Part shown: positions 18,931 through 27,294 of the stretch, piece after piece
Numbering within the stretch: position 1 is the stretch's first letter
How the letters are laid out: each line of letters begins with the position of its first letter
Assembly (NCBI GenBank): GCA_017504265.1
Contig: JAFVRN010000020.1
Coordinates: 39,079 to 103,078 of the forward strand
Origin: Alistipes sp.
GTDB taxonomy: Bacteria; Bacteroidota; Bacteroidia; Bacteroidales; Rikenellaceae
Length of the DNA stretch: 64,000 nt
Direction: 5' to 3'
Translations under genes and position numbers: made by a program
Notes under the pieces: model-generated
The model's input: the letters and a program-made list of their open reading frames with translations, nothing else
What the model was told of the DNA's origin: nothing
The model's database searches: none

Positions 18931-19764
18931 ATGTCCAAGAGTAGGGTTAATACGGTGTACGAAATTATTGTTGTGGGGGTATCTGCCATAGCCCTCTTCG
19001 CTATGCAGCATATCGTAGGAGAGTTCCCCGTGACACTCTTTCGCTTCCCGCTCAACATCCTCGTAGCAGCACTATGGTGTGCGTTATTGGTAGGCATATA
19101 CCGCAAGCGTAGCACATCGAGACTATCACAAGCATTGCTCTCGATGCGCGCCACCATACTTGCCCTATCGCTTATCATAACACTCGGCATAGTTCTCGGA
19201 CTACAAGCAAAGCCTCATACAGAGTCGTGGCCTGTGGTAGGAGCTATACTCTTCGTATTGTCGCACCTCGTGCTTATAACCATACGTGGTGCAAGAGATG
19301 GCCAGCATCGGCTTCGCATACGTTTCCTACTCAACCACTTAGGCTTGATATTGGCCATAGGAGCAGGCTTTTGGGGCGCGCCCGACAGAGAGGAGCTGCG
19401 AGTTATTGTCGAGAGCGACAAGCCGACCAACGAGGCATACCGCAGCGATGGTAAGATGACGCTGCTTGACTACAATATGCAACTCAGCGACTTCGATATA
19501 GAGTACTACGATACGGGAACACCATCGGCATTTAAGGCCGGTGTTGTGGTCGATGGCCGTGAGCAGACACTGCGTGTAAACCACCCCTATAACCGTACGC
19601 TGAGCGAAACAATATACCTTATAAGCTACGACACGGAGCGTGGCGCAGATGCCCGCTACTGCATAGTGGAGGTGGTACGTGAGCCTTGGCGATGGCTGTC
19701 GGTGGCCGGCATTGTGATGCTTATGGCGGGTGCTGTGCTAATGTTTATAGAGGGTAAGAGATAG
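18931..19764 (+). CDS. resB: ResB-like cytochrome c biogenesis protein
   Basis: A membrane protein of 277 residues with four N-terminal membrane segments, an extracytoplasmic domain (about residues 150-245, with EELRVIVESDKPTNEAYR and LDYNMQLSDFDIEYY) and a final membrane segment at about 250-272. This matches ResB/Ccs1, the partner of CcsA in system II haem delivery to apocytochrome c. It is shorter than Gram-positive ResB but similar to Bacteroidota forms. It is followed 17 nt later by ccsA and then by a tri-haem peroxidase that needs covalent haem attachment. Confidence 0.85.
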   Translation: MSKSRVNTVYEIIVVGVSAIALFAMQHIVGEFPVTLFRFPLNILVAALWCALLVGIYRKRSTSRLSQALLSMRATILALSLIITLGIVLGLQAKPHTESWPVVGAILFVLSHLVLITIRGARDGQHRLRIRFLLNHLGLILAIGAGFWGAPDREELRVIVESDKPTNEAYRSDGKMTLLDYNMQLSDFDIEYYDTGTPSAFKAGVVVDGREQTLRVNHPYNRTLSETIYLISYDTERGADARYCIVEVVREPWRWLSVAGIVMLMAGAVLMFIEGKR

Positions 19765-19781
19765 TATAACAATAGTTTAGG

Positions 19782-20564
19782 ATGATACTTGGTTGGAACA
19801 TATTTCCTTGGGTTGCGGCAGTAGCTGTGCTACTCTCGGTGGTGGCTGCCGTATGCTCGGCACTACCCTCGGAGCGTGGCAGACATATGGCCATATACTC
19901 GGCGATAGGAGGTATTGTCGTAATGGCCGCCTTCGTGGTGATGCTGTGGCTGACACTCGACCGCCCACCACTACGCACGATGGGCGAGACACGCCTATGG
20001 TACTCGCTATTCCTGCTCTTAGCAGGAGCACTAACCTACATACGTTGGCGTTATCGCTGGATAATGAGTTTCTCGACCCTGCTGGCCACCGTATTTATCA
20101 TCATCAACATCGCCAAGCCCGAACTCCACGACCATACCCTTATGCCGGCATTGCAGAGTCCATGGTTTATACCGCACGTATCGGTATATATGTTCTCATA
20201 CTCGCTACTCGGCTGCGCGACACTGCTCTCGCTATATGCACTGTGGCGACCGACCAAGGAGCTGGATATGGCGATTGAGCGTGTGCTTATCTCGGGCATC
20301 GCCTTCTTTACGATAGGCATGCTCAGCGGCTCGCTATGGGCCAAGGAGGCGTGGGGCACATATTGGAATTGGGATGCCAAGGAGGCGTGGGCAGCCGCTA
20401 CGTGGGGTCTATACCTGCTGGCACTGCACCTTACTCCGCAACGCCGAAGAGTATACTACGTGGTGATAATCATTGCGTTTATCGGCTTACAGATGTGTTG
20501 GTGGGGCGTAAACTATCTGCCCTCGGCAGCCGGCAGCGAACATACCTATACGATGCAAAACTAA
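19782..20564 (+). CDS. ccsA: Cytochrome c biogenesis protein CcsA
   Basis: A polytopic membrane protein of 260 residues with the tryptophan-rich WWD haem-binding motif (GTYWNWDAKEAWA), and histidines in periplasm-facing positions such as HVSVYMFSY that are typical axial ligands. With ResB it exports haem and attaches it to CxxCH motifs in the periplasm (system II). It lies between resB and the peroxidase gene, pointing to a dedicated maturation cassette. Confidence 0.93.
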   Translation: MILGWNIFPWVAAVAVLLSVVAAVCSALPSERGRHMAIYSAIGGIVVMAAFVVMLWLTLDRPPLRTMGETRLWYSLFLLLAGALTYIRWRYRWIMSFSTLLATVFIIINIAKPELHDHTLMPALQSPWFIPHVSVYMFSYSLLGCATLLSLYALWRPTKELDMAIERVLISGIAFFTIGMLSGSLWAKEAWGTYWNWDAKEAWAAATWGLYLLALHLTPQRRRVYYVVIIIAFIGLQMCWWGVNYLPSAAGSEHTYTMQN

Positions 20565-20611
20565 TGATTTAATAGATAGAATATAATGTAAACCCTTAAA
20601 AAACAGTTACG

Positions 20612-22030
20612 ATGAAGAAGTTTAGACTATTACTTATTGCGACGCTTGTAGTCGCTGTGGCACTTGTCGTAGCCTATCGTCTTGTGAACACCACTCCAAA
20701 TGAGGATTTGCCCTTGGAGAAGCGTGTACTTGCGATACTTAATGATGGCGGATGCCTTAGTTGCCACTCTGCCAATCCCGACCTTCCCTTCTACGCCTCA
20801 TTGCCCGTAGCCAAGAGCGTGGTTATGAAGGATGTGAATGAGGGCTACCGTGCCTACGATATCGAGCCACTTATGGAGGCTCTGCGCAGTGGCACACTGC
20901 CTAATCCCGTAGATGTAGCCAAGGTTGAGAAGGTGGCCATAGATAAGCGTATGCCTATGGCTAAGTACTATCTTATGCACTGGGGCAGCCAGATGACCAA
21001 CGCCAAGCGCGACATCATCGTCGAGTGGGCTACCGACTACCGCACGGCATACTACGCCGACGGCCTCTACGGCGAGCGTGCCGGAGAGCCTATACGCCCC
21101 ATTCAGCCGGCAACGAACATCGACGACCGCAAGGCGAAGCTCGGCTTCGAGCTATACCACGACACACGCCTATCGGTGGACAACACCATATCGTGCGCCT
21201 CGTGCCACGGTCTTAACACCGGCGGTGTCGATAACAAACAGTACTCGGATGGTGTAGAGGGACGTATGGGTGGCGTGAATGCTCCTACGGTATACAACGC
21301 TGTATACAACTTCGTACAGTTCTGGGATGGTCGCGCACGTACGCTTGCCGAGCAGGCTGCAGGCCCTCCACTCAACCCTGTGGAGATGGCCTCAACATCC
21401 TTCGACGAGATTATAGCAAAGCTCGAAAAAGATGACCTCTATGTTGCTGCCTTCAACTCTATATATGGCGACGGTATCACCGAGGCCAATATTACAGATG
21501 CCATCGAGGAGTTCGAGCGCACGTTGGTTACACCCAACTCGGCATTCGACAGATGGTTGCTTGGCGATAATAGTGCCATTGGCGAGGAGGAGTTACGAGG
21601 ATATGCCCTCTTCAAGGAGTATAACTGTGCTACATGCCACGTAGGTGCAAACCTCGGTGGTGAGTCGTATGAGCTTATGGGCTTGCGCCGCCACTACTTT
21701 GCTGACCGCGGTATGGAGCTTACCATAGAGGATAACGGCCGCTTCAAGGAGACACAGCAGGAGCGTGACCGTCACCGCTTCAAGGTGCCGGGTCTGCGTA
21801 ATATCGAACTTACGTGGCCATATTATCACGACGGCACACGCCTTACTATGGACGAGGCTGTACGTGATATGGCTCGCTACCAATCCGACGTAGACCTTAC
21901 AGACGACGAGGTGGAGAGCATCGTAGCCTTCCTACGCTCACTAACAGGCGAGTACAACGGCACGAAACTTACCAACGTAAATATGTATGGTGAGATATTC
22001 GACCACGACCATGACCACGACCACGAATAG
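20612..22030 (+). CDS. Tri-haem cytochrome c peroxidase (YhjA/MauG-like)
   Basis: A 472-residue protein with an N-terminal membrane anchor (residues 5-24) and three CxxCH haem sites: C48-LS-C51-H52 in an extra N-terminal domain, then C195-AS-C198-H199 and C339-AT-C342-H343 in the two halves of the CCP/MauG fold. An extra N-terminal haem is the feature of YhjA-type quinol peroxidases, which reduce periplasmic hydrogen peroxide with quinol electrons. The C-terminus ends in alternating Asp-His residues (DHDHDHDHE), a possible metal-binding tail. It lies 47 nt after ccsA, whose product would attach its haems. Confidence 0.88.
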   Translation: MKKFRLLLIATLVVAVALVVAYRLVNTTPNEDLPLEKRVLAILNDGGCLSCHSANPDLPFYASLPVAKSVVMKDVNEGYRAYDIEPLMEALRSGTLPNPVDVAKVEKVAIDKRMPMAKYYLMHWGSQMTNAKRDIIVEWATDYRTAYYADGLYGERAGEPIRPIQPATNIDDRKAKLGFELYHDTRLSVDNTISCASCHGLNTGGVDNKQYSDGVEGRMGGVNAPTVYNAVYNFVQFWDGRARTLAEQAAGPPLNPVEMASTSFDEIIAKLEKDDLYVAAFNSIYGDGITEANITDAIEEFERTLVTPNSAFDRWLLGDNSAIGEEELRGYALFKEYNCATCHVGANLGGESYELMGLRRHYFADRGMELTIEDNGRFKETQQERDRHRFKVPGLRNIELTWPYYHDGTRLTMDEAVRDMARYQSDVDLTDDEVESIVAFLRSLTGEYNGTKLTNVNMYGEIFDHDHDHDHE

Positions 22031-22056
22031 TAGTCGAGGTGCGGAGATATCGAAAG

Positions 22057-22102
22057 CATAAAATAATATAGGGCATCACTTGATGCCCTATATTATTTTA
22101 TG
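22057..22102. terminator. Bidirectional terminator between convergent genes
   Basis: A perfect 22-bp inverted repeat (arms 22057-22078 and 22081-22102; core GGGCATCA/TGATGCCC flanked by AT pairs) lies between the peroxidase stop and the stop of the convergent transglutaminase gene. Confidence 0.85.
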
Positions 22103-22111
22103 TGTGATGCC

Positions 22112-23323
22112 CTACTTGAGCGATATCGCTACTGTCACAGGCTCCTCGCCAAGCGATACGCTAAGACGTTGCAACTCGCCCTCGGCATTGTAGTAGCGCA
22201 GCTCGTACTCCTGATTTTTGGGCAGCAGCACAGAGAACATATCGTTCATATCACGCAACGGGCCTGCTGTAAGACCGCCGCCCATCTGCTCCGTGCCCCA
22301 AAATACATCGACACCCATAGCCACACGGTCACCCGACTGCTCACGCTTAGCGGCATCGGCATATCCGGCAATACGCAAGAATGTGTGTGTGCCGGCCTCC
22401 AAATGGCGCGTATACTGCTCGTAGGCAAGCTCAACGTATCTATCCGTGACATTCTCTGCACCTATCCATTGAGGCAGATCCTCGATAGCAACACCCTCCT
22501 CGGCTCCGCACCACACCATAGGAAACCAATCCTCGGCCTTGCCGAAGTGCGTAGCATAAATGGCATAGGTGCGGTCATCGGCATTAGCCTTTGAGGCATC
22601 AGCCATAAACCATAGGTGGTCGAGTTTCGATGGCATATAGAACTCCGTAACACGCCACTCGCCATCCAACCACACCTCGGTCCAGCTGTGGTTACCGCGG
22701 TTGTCGTGCCACGATGCTGTGCCTGCGAAGCGGGCGGGAATACCCACCGAGCGCAGTGCATCTACAAGCAGAATGGCCAGACCCGTACACGATGCCATAC
22801 CCTGTCGCATAGACTCCTTTGGACTTTGGTTGGTCTTCTCACGCAACGTATTATAGTCCACGCCTGTCATACGTGGCAGATTACCATTGACAACATCGAT
22901 AGCCTCGGCCATGGTAGCGCACTCGGCAACAGCCGGAGCAAACAGCTCGTACAGCTCCTTACGCCACGCATCGCGCACCTCATCGACAACATAGTAGGGC
23001 AATACGTCGCTTAGGTATATCTCCTCGGGAACATCTGCCGACCAGGGAAACTCCTTGCGGGCACGTGCCGCATACTCCACATTCTCACGCAGCAAATCCA
23101 ACGACATCGTATCACGGTCACCGGCAGGCATATAGAGTAACAGGTGCTCCATATCTTGCTTCGAACCATCGGGCGTGGACTCATACAACGATACAAGCTC
23201 CTCGTAACGCTCCGAGCTTTTGAGCACCTCGTCGAGTTCGGCACTGACACCACCCCTCGAAAATAGTATCAAGGCAAGGGCAACACCCACGCCGATACCA
23301 AATAGAAATAGGTTTTTTCTCAT
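22112..23323 (-). CDS. Transglutaminase-like domain protein, exported or membrane-anchored
   Basis: A 403-residue protein with an N-terminal signal/anchor (FLFGIGVGVALALILF). The transglutaminase-like core has Cys179 in RQGMASCTGLAILLVDALR and His212 in GNHSWTEVWLDGEW, so at least two of the catalytic triad are present. A beta-rich C-terminal part follows. Such proteins may be proteases or cross-linkers; substrate unknown. It is the last gene of a four-gene operon, starting 4 nt after cutC. Confidence 0.8.
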   Translation of the reverse strand: MRKNLFLFGIGVGVALALILFSRGGVSAELDEVLKSSERYEELVSLYESTPDGSKQDMEHLLLYMPAGDRDTMSLDLLRENVEYAARARKEFPWSADVPEEIYLSDVLPYYVVDEVRDAWRKELYELFAPAVAECATMAEAIDVVNGNLPRMTGVDYNTLREKTNQSPKESMRQGMASCTGLAILLVDALRSVGIPARFAGTASWHDNRGNHSWTEVWLDGEWRVTEFYMPSKLDHLWFMADASKANADDRTYAIYATHFGKAEDWFPMVWCGAEEGVAIEDLPQWIGAENVTDRYVELAYEQYTRHLEAGTHTFLRIAGYADAAKREQSGDRVAMGVDVFWGTEQMGGGLTAGPLRDMNDMFSVLLPKNQEYELRYYNAEGELQRLSVSLGEEPVTVAISLK

Positions 23324-23327
23324 ATAT

Positions 23328-24062
23328 CTAACGATTTAGTAGTTTTAGTATTGCTATCACCTCCTCTTCGTCCACCATACGCAATGCGAACTCATCAACC
23401 GAGGATACACCACCCATCGAAATACGAGGATTGCGATAGCGCATACCGCCCGCCACCATCCTCTTTGCGCTGAAATGGAGCGCATCGACACCCGTGGCCG
23501 CCAGCTCTGCGGCATTCGACGACAAGACTCCGCTGCCGGCCATAATCTCCACCCGTCCTGCGGCAATATCGACCGCACGACGTATGTTATCAATGCCGTC
23601 AATAGCCTTGTCGTAACCGCCGGAGGTGAGTATACGACAACAGCCCGCAGCTATAACATCCTCAACGGCCTTCGCATAATCTTCGGTCATATCCACAGCA
23701 CGGTGAAACGTGGTCTCCATACCCTCCGAGGCCTCGACAAGCTGTCGGGTGCGCTCCACATCTACACGGCCATCGGCCGTAAGTATGCCAAAGACCACGC
23801 CCGTAGCACCTGCACGTCGGGCATACTCCACATCTCGGAGCATCGTGCAGAACTCATCGTCGGAATAGAGGAAATCGCCACCACGCGGACGTATCATCAC
23901 CGAGAGATCAAGACCCTCGATATCGGCGACACGCTCGATAGTTGCCATAGAGGGTGTCACACCGCCATCCGAGGGCGAAGCACACAACTCGACACGGTCT
24001 ACACCAAGGCGTTGCGCAACACGACACGCATCAACCGAATATGCACATAACTCTACTTTCAT
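23328..24062 (-). CDS. cutC: CutC family protein
   Basis: A 244-residue TIM-barrel protein with the family N-terminus VELCAYSVDACRVAQRLGVDRVELC, the SPSDGGVTPS loop, MIRPRGGDFLYSDDE and VEIMAGSGVLSSNAAEL. CutC was named for copper homeostasis in E. coli, but its role in copper handling has been disputed and its reaction is unclear. It is located 2 nt after the LuxR-type regulator and 4 nt before the transglutaminase gene. Confidence 0.93.
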   Translation of the reverse strand: MKVELCAYSVDACRVAQRLGVDRVELCASPSDGGVTPSMATIERVADIEGLDLSVMIRPRGGDFLYSDDEFCTMLRDVEYARRAGATGVVFGILTADGRVDVERTRQLVEASEGMETTFHRAVDMTEDYAKAVEDVIAAGCCRILTSGGYDKAIDGIDNIRRAVDIAAGRVEIMAGSGVLSSNAAELAATGVDALHFSAKRMVAGGMRYRNPRISMGGVSSVDEFALRMVDEEEVIAILKLLNR

Positions 24063-24064
24063 AT

Positions 24065-24640
24065 CTATATCTGTTCACTGTTAATCAGCTTGTTAAGCAC
24101 GGCATATACCGTAAGGCCTGCCACCGAGCGGATACCCGTCTTGTGGACTATATTCTTGCGGTGCGAAATCACCGTATGCGGCGATATGTTAAGCTCCGAG
24201 GCTATCTCCTTGTTTGTGAAGCCGCGCGCCACGAGTATCAGCACATCGCGTTCACGCTCCGAGAGCTCGTGACTCTCGGCATAGCTCGGCTCGATGGGGG
24301 TATCTGCCGCCTCGTGCATGGCACGCACTATCTCCTCCGAAGAGCTGTATATCGATACCACAGCGGCAAAACGACGCAACGCCTCGGACGACATCAAGCC
24401 ACTCTGCACAACGATAATCGGGATAGCATCCCACTCCGAAAGTGAGGCTACATCCGAAATAAGTGTGTGCGACAGGAAGATAAGGTCTATATCGTTACGT
24501 ATTGCTCGGTGTGATGACAGCTCGGCAAGCGTCGTGCAACAGCACACCACCTCGGCCTCTCCACATCTTGTCAATATCGCTGTTATGCCCTCGCCAACAA
24601 CCGTGGCCGGCTCGACGATAGCTATACGGTAACGCTTCAT
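24065..24640 (-). CDS. LuxR-type regulator with degenerate receiver domain
   Basis: A 191-residue DNA-binding protein. The C-terminal half is a clear LuxR/GerE helix-turn-helix (LSERERDVLILVARGFTNKEIA, then SPHTVISHRKNI). The N-terminal half has receiver-like secondary structure but lacks the key residues: the phosphoacceptor position reads DLIFLS (Ser57 instead of Asp) and the acidic pair is missing. It is therefore likely phosphorylation-independent. It starts 9 nt after the hemerythrin-domain gene, so the hemerythrin protein is a candidate signal partner (inference). Confidence 0.85.
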   Translation of the reverse strand: MKRYRIAIVEPATVVGEGITAILTRCGEAEVVCCCTTLAELSSHRAIRNDIDLIFLSHTLISDVASLSEWDAIPIIVVQSGLMSSEALRRFAAVVSIYSSSEEIVRAMHEAADTPIEPSYAESHELSERERDVLILVARGFTNKEIASELNISPHTVISHRKNIVHKTGIRSVAGLTVYAVLNKLINSEQI

Positions 24641-24649
24641 ACTAACATA

Positions 24650-25348
24650 CTATTTATTAACAAATTTCTCTACCAGAGGACGTAGCAGGTACCTCTCGAT
24701 ATTGTGGTGACGACGCAGATCGTCACGCAACATATATATATGCGCCAACATAGTACAACGCAACGTTGTAGGAGCCTCCTCGGGCAGGCACTTTACGATA
24801 AGCGAGGCTATATCGCCCGTGCGGTCATCTATATCGGAGTGGGGCTGATCAAGTTCATAGTTGCACATATCGGCCGAAGTCTCGGAGCGTTCGACATTGC
24901 TGAAGAGACGTTGCTCCTCATCGCCGAGATGCTCCTCTATGCAGGCGACATAATCGGCATAGAAGCGGCTTAACATACTGCGCGACAGCTCGTCGCAATG
25001 CTCCAAGATGTCGTTCAGATGTCTGCCCGTATGAGGCAACATATACTCTATGTAGTAGCGGTGCGTAGCTCTCAGGTATCCGATAACGGGACCAAGCATA
25101 TCCTCACTTATATGCTCCGATGTGGGGATATACGACAAATCTATATGCATACGGCAGATGAGCATAAAGAGCTTTGAGGAGTATCCATCTCTACGACACA
25201 TCTGCTCGACGGAGATATCGCCAAAGGGGAGTGTTATACCAAGGCGCGAAAATATTGATAGAAGCTCGGGGTAGGCATCTATAAGTTCGAAGACCTTCAT
25301 TTCAGGATCGAGAGCAACCATAGCCCCATTACAACAAGTCTTATTCAC
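24650..25348 (-). CDS. Hemerythrin domain protein (RIC/YtfE/ScdA-like)
   Basis: A 232-residue cytoplasmic protein. The N-terminal part (about 10-75) resembles the ScdA/DUF542 segment (VFELIDAYPELLSIFSRLGITLPFGD); the rest is a four-helix hemerythrin-like domain with regularly placed His and Glu (RATHRYYIEYMLPH, IEEHLGDEEQRLF, MLAHIYMLRDDLRRHHNIE) for a di-iron site. Related RIC proteins repair iron-sulfur clusters after nitrosative or oxidative damage. It is first in the operon with the LuxR regulator, and its promoter is well defined. Confidence 0.87.
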   Translation of the reverse strand: MNKTCCNGAMVALDPEMKVFELIDAYPELLSIFSRLGITLPFGDISVEQMCRRDGYSSKLFMLICRMHIDLSYIPTSEHISEDMLGPVIGYLRATHRYYIEYMLPHTGRHLNDILEHCDELSRSMLSRFYADYVACIEEHLGDEEQRLFSNVERSETSADMCNYELDQPHSDIDDRTGDIASLIVKCLPEEAPTTLRCTMLAHIYMLRDDLRRHHNIERYLLRPLVEKFVNK

Positions 25349-25400
25349 TATATATCAGTTATTTGAGTTACACATTAAATATCTATTGTAATATATATTG

Positions 25401-25431
25401 CAAAGATAGTTATAATTTTTCAAATCTCAAA
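25401..25431 (-). promoter_or_regulatory. Promoter of the hemerythrin-regulator-cutC-transglutaminase operon
   Basis: On the minus strand, TTTG (complement of 25428-25431), 19 nt, TATCTTTG (complement of 25401-25408); expected start near 25395, about 45 nt before the first gene. Confidence 0.8.
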
Positions 25432-25503
25432 TCCCCACATAAGGGGATGCGTAATATATCATTTTACCAAAATCAGGCGATTGCACACAATCCGAAAATA
25501 GCC

Positions 25504-25722
25504 GACCTTTGCACCAAGAAAAAAATGAGAGTGGTCGGCCTACAACAAGCATAGCCATACAAGATTGTTGCGAGGCTCACACTCCGACAAAGGCTCTTCG
25601 TAAAAAGCCGTGATGGTGAAGAGTATTTGTAATAGTTCGAATCTTTTTTAGTTTTTATTGGGTGTTACTCGTCTGCTACGGCAGCGAGGACGAGCCTCTC
25701 GGTAGTCGAGGGGCTTGTTTTT
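25504..25722 (+). ncRNA. Candidate small non-coding RNA ending in an orphan terminator
   Basis: No coding gene on the + strand precedes the strong terminator at 25693-25722, so a short transcript is implied. A near-consensus promoter (TTG at 25481, 20 nt, GACCTTTG at 25504-25511) would start an RNA of about 205 nt near 25517. The body holds stable hairpins: CTCTTC/GAAGAG at about 25594-25623 and CTCGTC/GACGAG with inner GCT/AGC at 25668-25694. The AACAAGC near the 5' end can pair with GCTTGTT at the terminator. Size and shape would allow a 6S-like RNA, but I cannot confirm any family. A nine-codon ATG frame also lies inside (25525-25554). Confidence 0.4.
25693..25722 (+). terminator. Rho-independent terminator without an upstream gene
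   Basis: AGCCTCTCG pairs with CGAGGGGCT around a GTAGT loop (one T-G pair), followed by TGTTTTTT. The nearest + strand coding gene upstream ends more than 3.6 kb away. Confidence 0.8.
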
Positions 25723-25818
25723 TGCATATAGCCTAACAACACCGACAAACGAGGATATGCGGGCAAATAAACGATGCAACTAAACATCCATATTTTTTTC
25801 ATTCTCCTGAAATTTTCC

Positions 25819-25826
25819 TATCTTTG
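25819..25826 (+). promoter_or_regulatory. Promoter -7 box of the LysE-type gene cluster
   Basis: TATCTTTG at 25819-25826 is a perfect -7 box; the -33 position falls in a T-run. Transcription would start near 25832, which makes the upstream ATG at 25838 almost leaderless. Confidence 0.65.
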
Positions 25827-25900
25827 CAACGTTATATATGCACTCCGCAAGAGCTATGCTCTTAGGTGATTGGAAAAATATCGCAAAACGACACATCGAC

Positions 25901-26581
25901 ATGCTTATAGAGATACTCAAAATATTATTCGACGGCCTATGCGTAGGTCTCGCCTCGTCGGTAACCGTAGGCCCTGTGGCAGTGCTATGTATACAGCGTA
26001 CGCTGAGCAAGGGACACCTGTCGGGTATCGCTTCGGGATTTGGTATAGCCTGCGCCGACACCCTGCTCGCCATACTCGCCTTCTCGGTATATGCTCTGCT
26101 GAAAACATATATCGACGAGTACAACACCATAATCCAGATTTGTGGCGGTGTGTTTGTCGTAATCGTCGGTATCTTCATCTTCTTCAAAAATCCTGTACCA
26201 CAGATACGAAAAAACCGTACAGGTCATAGTGCCCTATGGCAGGATTTCGTATCGATGTTCGGTTTCACGTTGGCCAACTTCGTGGTTATCATACCCTACA
26301 TCCTCGCCTTCTTCACGATGTTCAACGTCGAGTTGGCAGCGAGTGCCGACGAGATAGGCACATTGAGTGAGGCCACACGGCTGAGCAGTGTTGCAACAAA
26401 CGCTCTTATACTCTTTGGCTTCCTGCTGGGTGCCATGCTATGGTGGCTCGCTCTGACCTCGACCATCAATATCTTCCGTCGCGGCTTCCGTCCACGCCAT
26501 ATGCTTACCATAAATCGTGTGGCAGGTACGGTCATCAGCATCCTCGGATTATACACACTTCTATCGCAAATAATCGGTTAG
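25901..26581 (+). CDS. LysE family exporter (amino-acid translocator)
   Basis: A membrane protein with six predicted segments and the family N-terminus LFDGLCVGLASSVTVGPVAVLCIQRTLSKGH, with conserved Gly/Pro in the first segment. From 25901 the product has 226 residues and begins like other LysE/RhtB members. In-frame ATGs at 25838 and 25856 would add a hydrophilic 21- or 15-residue extension that the family lacks. The substrate is not readable from sequence. It lies 3 nt before cmk and probably starts the cmk-ispH transcript. Confidence 0.82.
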   Translation: MLIEILKILFDGLCVGLASSVTVGPVAVLCIQRTLSKGHLSGIASGFGIACADTLLAILAFSVYALLKTYIDEYNTIIQICGGVFVVIVGIFIFFKNPVPQIRKNRTGHSALWQDFVSMFGFTLANFVVIIPYILAFFTMFNVELAASADEIGTLSEATRLSSVATNALILFGFLLGAMLWWLALTSTINIFRRGFRPRHMLTINRVAGTVISILGLYTLLSQIIG

Positions 26582-26584
26582 ACA

Positions 26585-27283
26585 ATGGATAATAAACGTA
26601 TAATAATAGCCCTCGACGGTCACTCGTCGTGTGGCAAAAGCACCTTTGCCAAGGCCATTGCTGCACGCCTCGGCTATATATTCATCGACACGGGTGCTAT
26701 GTATCGTGCCGTCACGCTATACGCCTTGGAGCACGGAGCGATAACCTCGGGCATAGTAGACGAGGCACGCACCGAGGCTCTGCTTGGTGAGATAAACATA
26801 GATTTCAGATTCAATGCCGCACGTGGCGCAAGCGATATATACGTCAATGGCGACCTTGTAGAGGGAAAGATACGCACCATTGAGGTAAGCAACTGCGTGA
26901 GTGCCGTAAGCTCTATCGGCGAGGTGCGCCGTCGCCTTGTAGCCCTGCAACAAGAGATGGGTCGTCGCAAGGGCGTGGTAATGGATGGCCGAGATATAGG
27001 CACTGTGGTATTTCCCGATGCCGAGCTTAAAATATTTATGACGGCCAAAGCCGAGGTACGCGCCGAGCGTCGTTTCAAGGAGCTTACCGCAAAGGGCGAC
27101 AACGTAACCTTCGAAGAGGTATACCGTAATGTCGTATCACGAGATAAGGCCGATACCACACGTAGCATATCTCCGCTGCGCAAGGCCGACGATGCCATAG
27201 TCCTGGACAACTCGCATATGAGTGTCGAGGAACAAATGGCGTGGTTTATGGAGCGTTACAACGAAGCTATAAAGAAGCTATAA
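26585..27283 (+). CDS. cmk: Cytidylate kinase
   Basis: A 232-residue P-loop kinase phosphorylating CMP and dCMP. The Walker A motif is GHSSCGKS (residues 12-19), followed by DTGAMYRAVTLYAL, the GRDIGTVVFPDA motif and the RRFKEL lid region. It is complete and of normal length, and lies between the LysE-type gene and ispH (12 nt upstream of it). Confidence 0.97.
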   Translation: MDNKRIIIALDGHSSCGKSTFAKAIAARLGYIFIDTGAMYRAVTLYALEHGAITSGIVDEARTEALLGEINIDFRFNAARGASDIYVNGDLVEGKIRTIEVSNCVSAVSSIGEVRRRLVALQQEMGRRKGVVMDGRDIGTVVFPDAELKIFMTAKAEVRAERRFKELTAKGDNVTFEEVYRNVVSRDKADTTRSISPLRKADDAIVLDNSHMSVEEQMAWFMERYNEAIKKL

Positions 27284-27294
27284 AGAGGTAGACG

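Noticed and set aside
25363-25554. 63-codon + strand frame in the lysE upstream region
   Set aside because: It starts inside the divergent promoter zone, has no family likeness and overlaps the candidate small-RNA promoter.
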